A DNA stretch of 6,642 nucleotides from an uncultured Flavobacteriaceae bacterium (GTDB lineage Bacteria; Bacteroidota; Bacteroidia; Flavobacteriales; Flavobacteriaceae), in assembly GCA_913020685.1 (NCBI GenBank), contig CAJWAY010000064.1:1-6642 (forward strand), read 5' to 3'. Numbering within the stretch: the first letter of the stretch is position 1; every line of letters begins with the position of its first letter. The position numbers were made by a program, and so were the translations under genes. Shown piece after piece: positions 6,589-6,642 of the stretch. The notes beneath the pieces were generated by a model. The model saw only the letters and a program-made list of their open reading frames with translations, ran no database searches and had not been told where the DNA came from.

Positions 6589-6642
6589 ATGAACAAATCA
6601 GAATTAATTGATGCTATGGCAGCTGATGCTGGCATCTCCAAA
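6589..6642 (+). CDS. hup: HU-family DNA-binding protein, N-terminal fragment
   Basis: The last 54 bases encode MNKSELIDAMAADAGISK, the first 18 residues of a protein that continues past the window. This matches the N-terminal helix of HU (E. coli begins MNKTQLIDVIAEKAELSK). HU dimers bend and compact DNA in the nucleoid. The start ATG at 6589 agrees with the near-universal MNK beginning and with a promoter 27 bases upstream. The DNA-binding beta arms cannot be seen, so an IHF-like paralogue is not fully excluded, but MNKSELID is typical of HU. Confidence 0.88.
   Translation, partial: MNKSELIDAMAADAGISK

Noticed and set aside
1..6642. Defence system, CRISPR array, insertion sequence, tRNA or rRNA
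   Set aside because: The P-loop ATPase beside a helicase first suggested a defence module, but the helicase is a full housekeeping RecQ, the ATPase is AAA_28-like and the neighbours are core genes. No repeat array, transposase or RNA gene was seen on either strand.

Overview
The window looks like ordinary chromosome from a member of the Bacteroidota, most likely a flavobacterium. The DNA is AT-rich, no start codon has a clear Shine-Dalgarno sequence, and the best promoter matches the Bacteroidota pattern (TTG, about 19 bases, TAnnTTTG). The gene set also fits: DUF4290, a DUF493 protein, a MurA with Asp in the active-site loop, a RecQ with its zinc cysteines at the very C-terminus, Fmt and HU. 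These assignments come from reading motifs and remembered family sequences, not from a database search.

Layout: two gene groups diverge from a 57-base spacer (3021-3077). Leftward (minus strand) run a small DUF493 protein (2730-3020), a DUF4290 protein (2001-2645), the peptidoglycan enzyme MurA (675-1988), and an exported protein with a carboxypeptidase-like regulatory domain that runs off the left edge (1-670). The last three are packed with gaps of 12 and 4 bases and are probably one transcription unit. Rightward (plus strand) run an AAA_28-type P-loop ATPase (3078-3647), RecQ helicase (3631-5340, overlapping the ATPase by 17 bases), methionyl-tRNA formyltransferase Fmt (5516-6460) and the first 18 codons of an HU-family DNA-binding protein (6589 onward), which has its own good promoter.

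Function: the left arm concerns the cell envelope (MurA makes the first committed peptidoglycan precursor; the exported protein acts outside the cytoplasm) plus two conserved proteins of unknown role. The right arm is DNA repair (RecQ), translation initiation (Fmt) and nucleoid structure (HU), plus an ATPase of unknown role that is probably translated together with RecQ. No mobile element, CRISPR array, tRNA or rRNA was seen, and no interval over 300 bases lacks a gene. I see no convincing new multi-gene system. The points most worth a second look are the ATPase/RecQ overlap, the C-terminal zinc motif of RecQ, the Cys-to-Asp MurA, and the inverted repeat in the divergent spacer.
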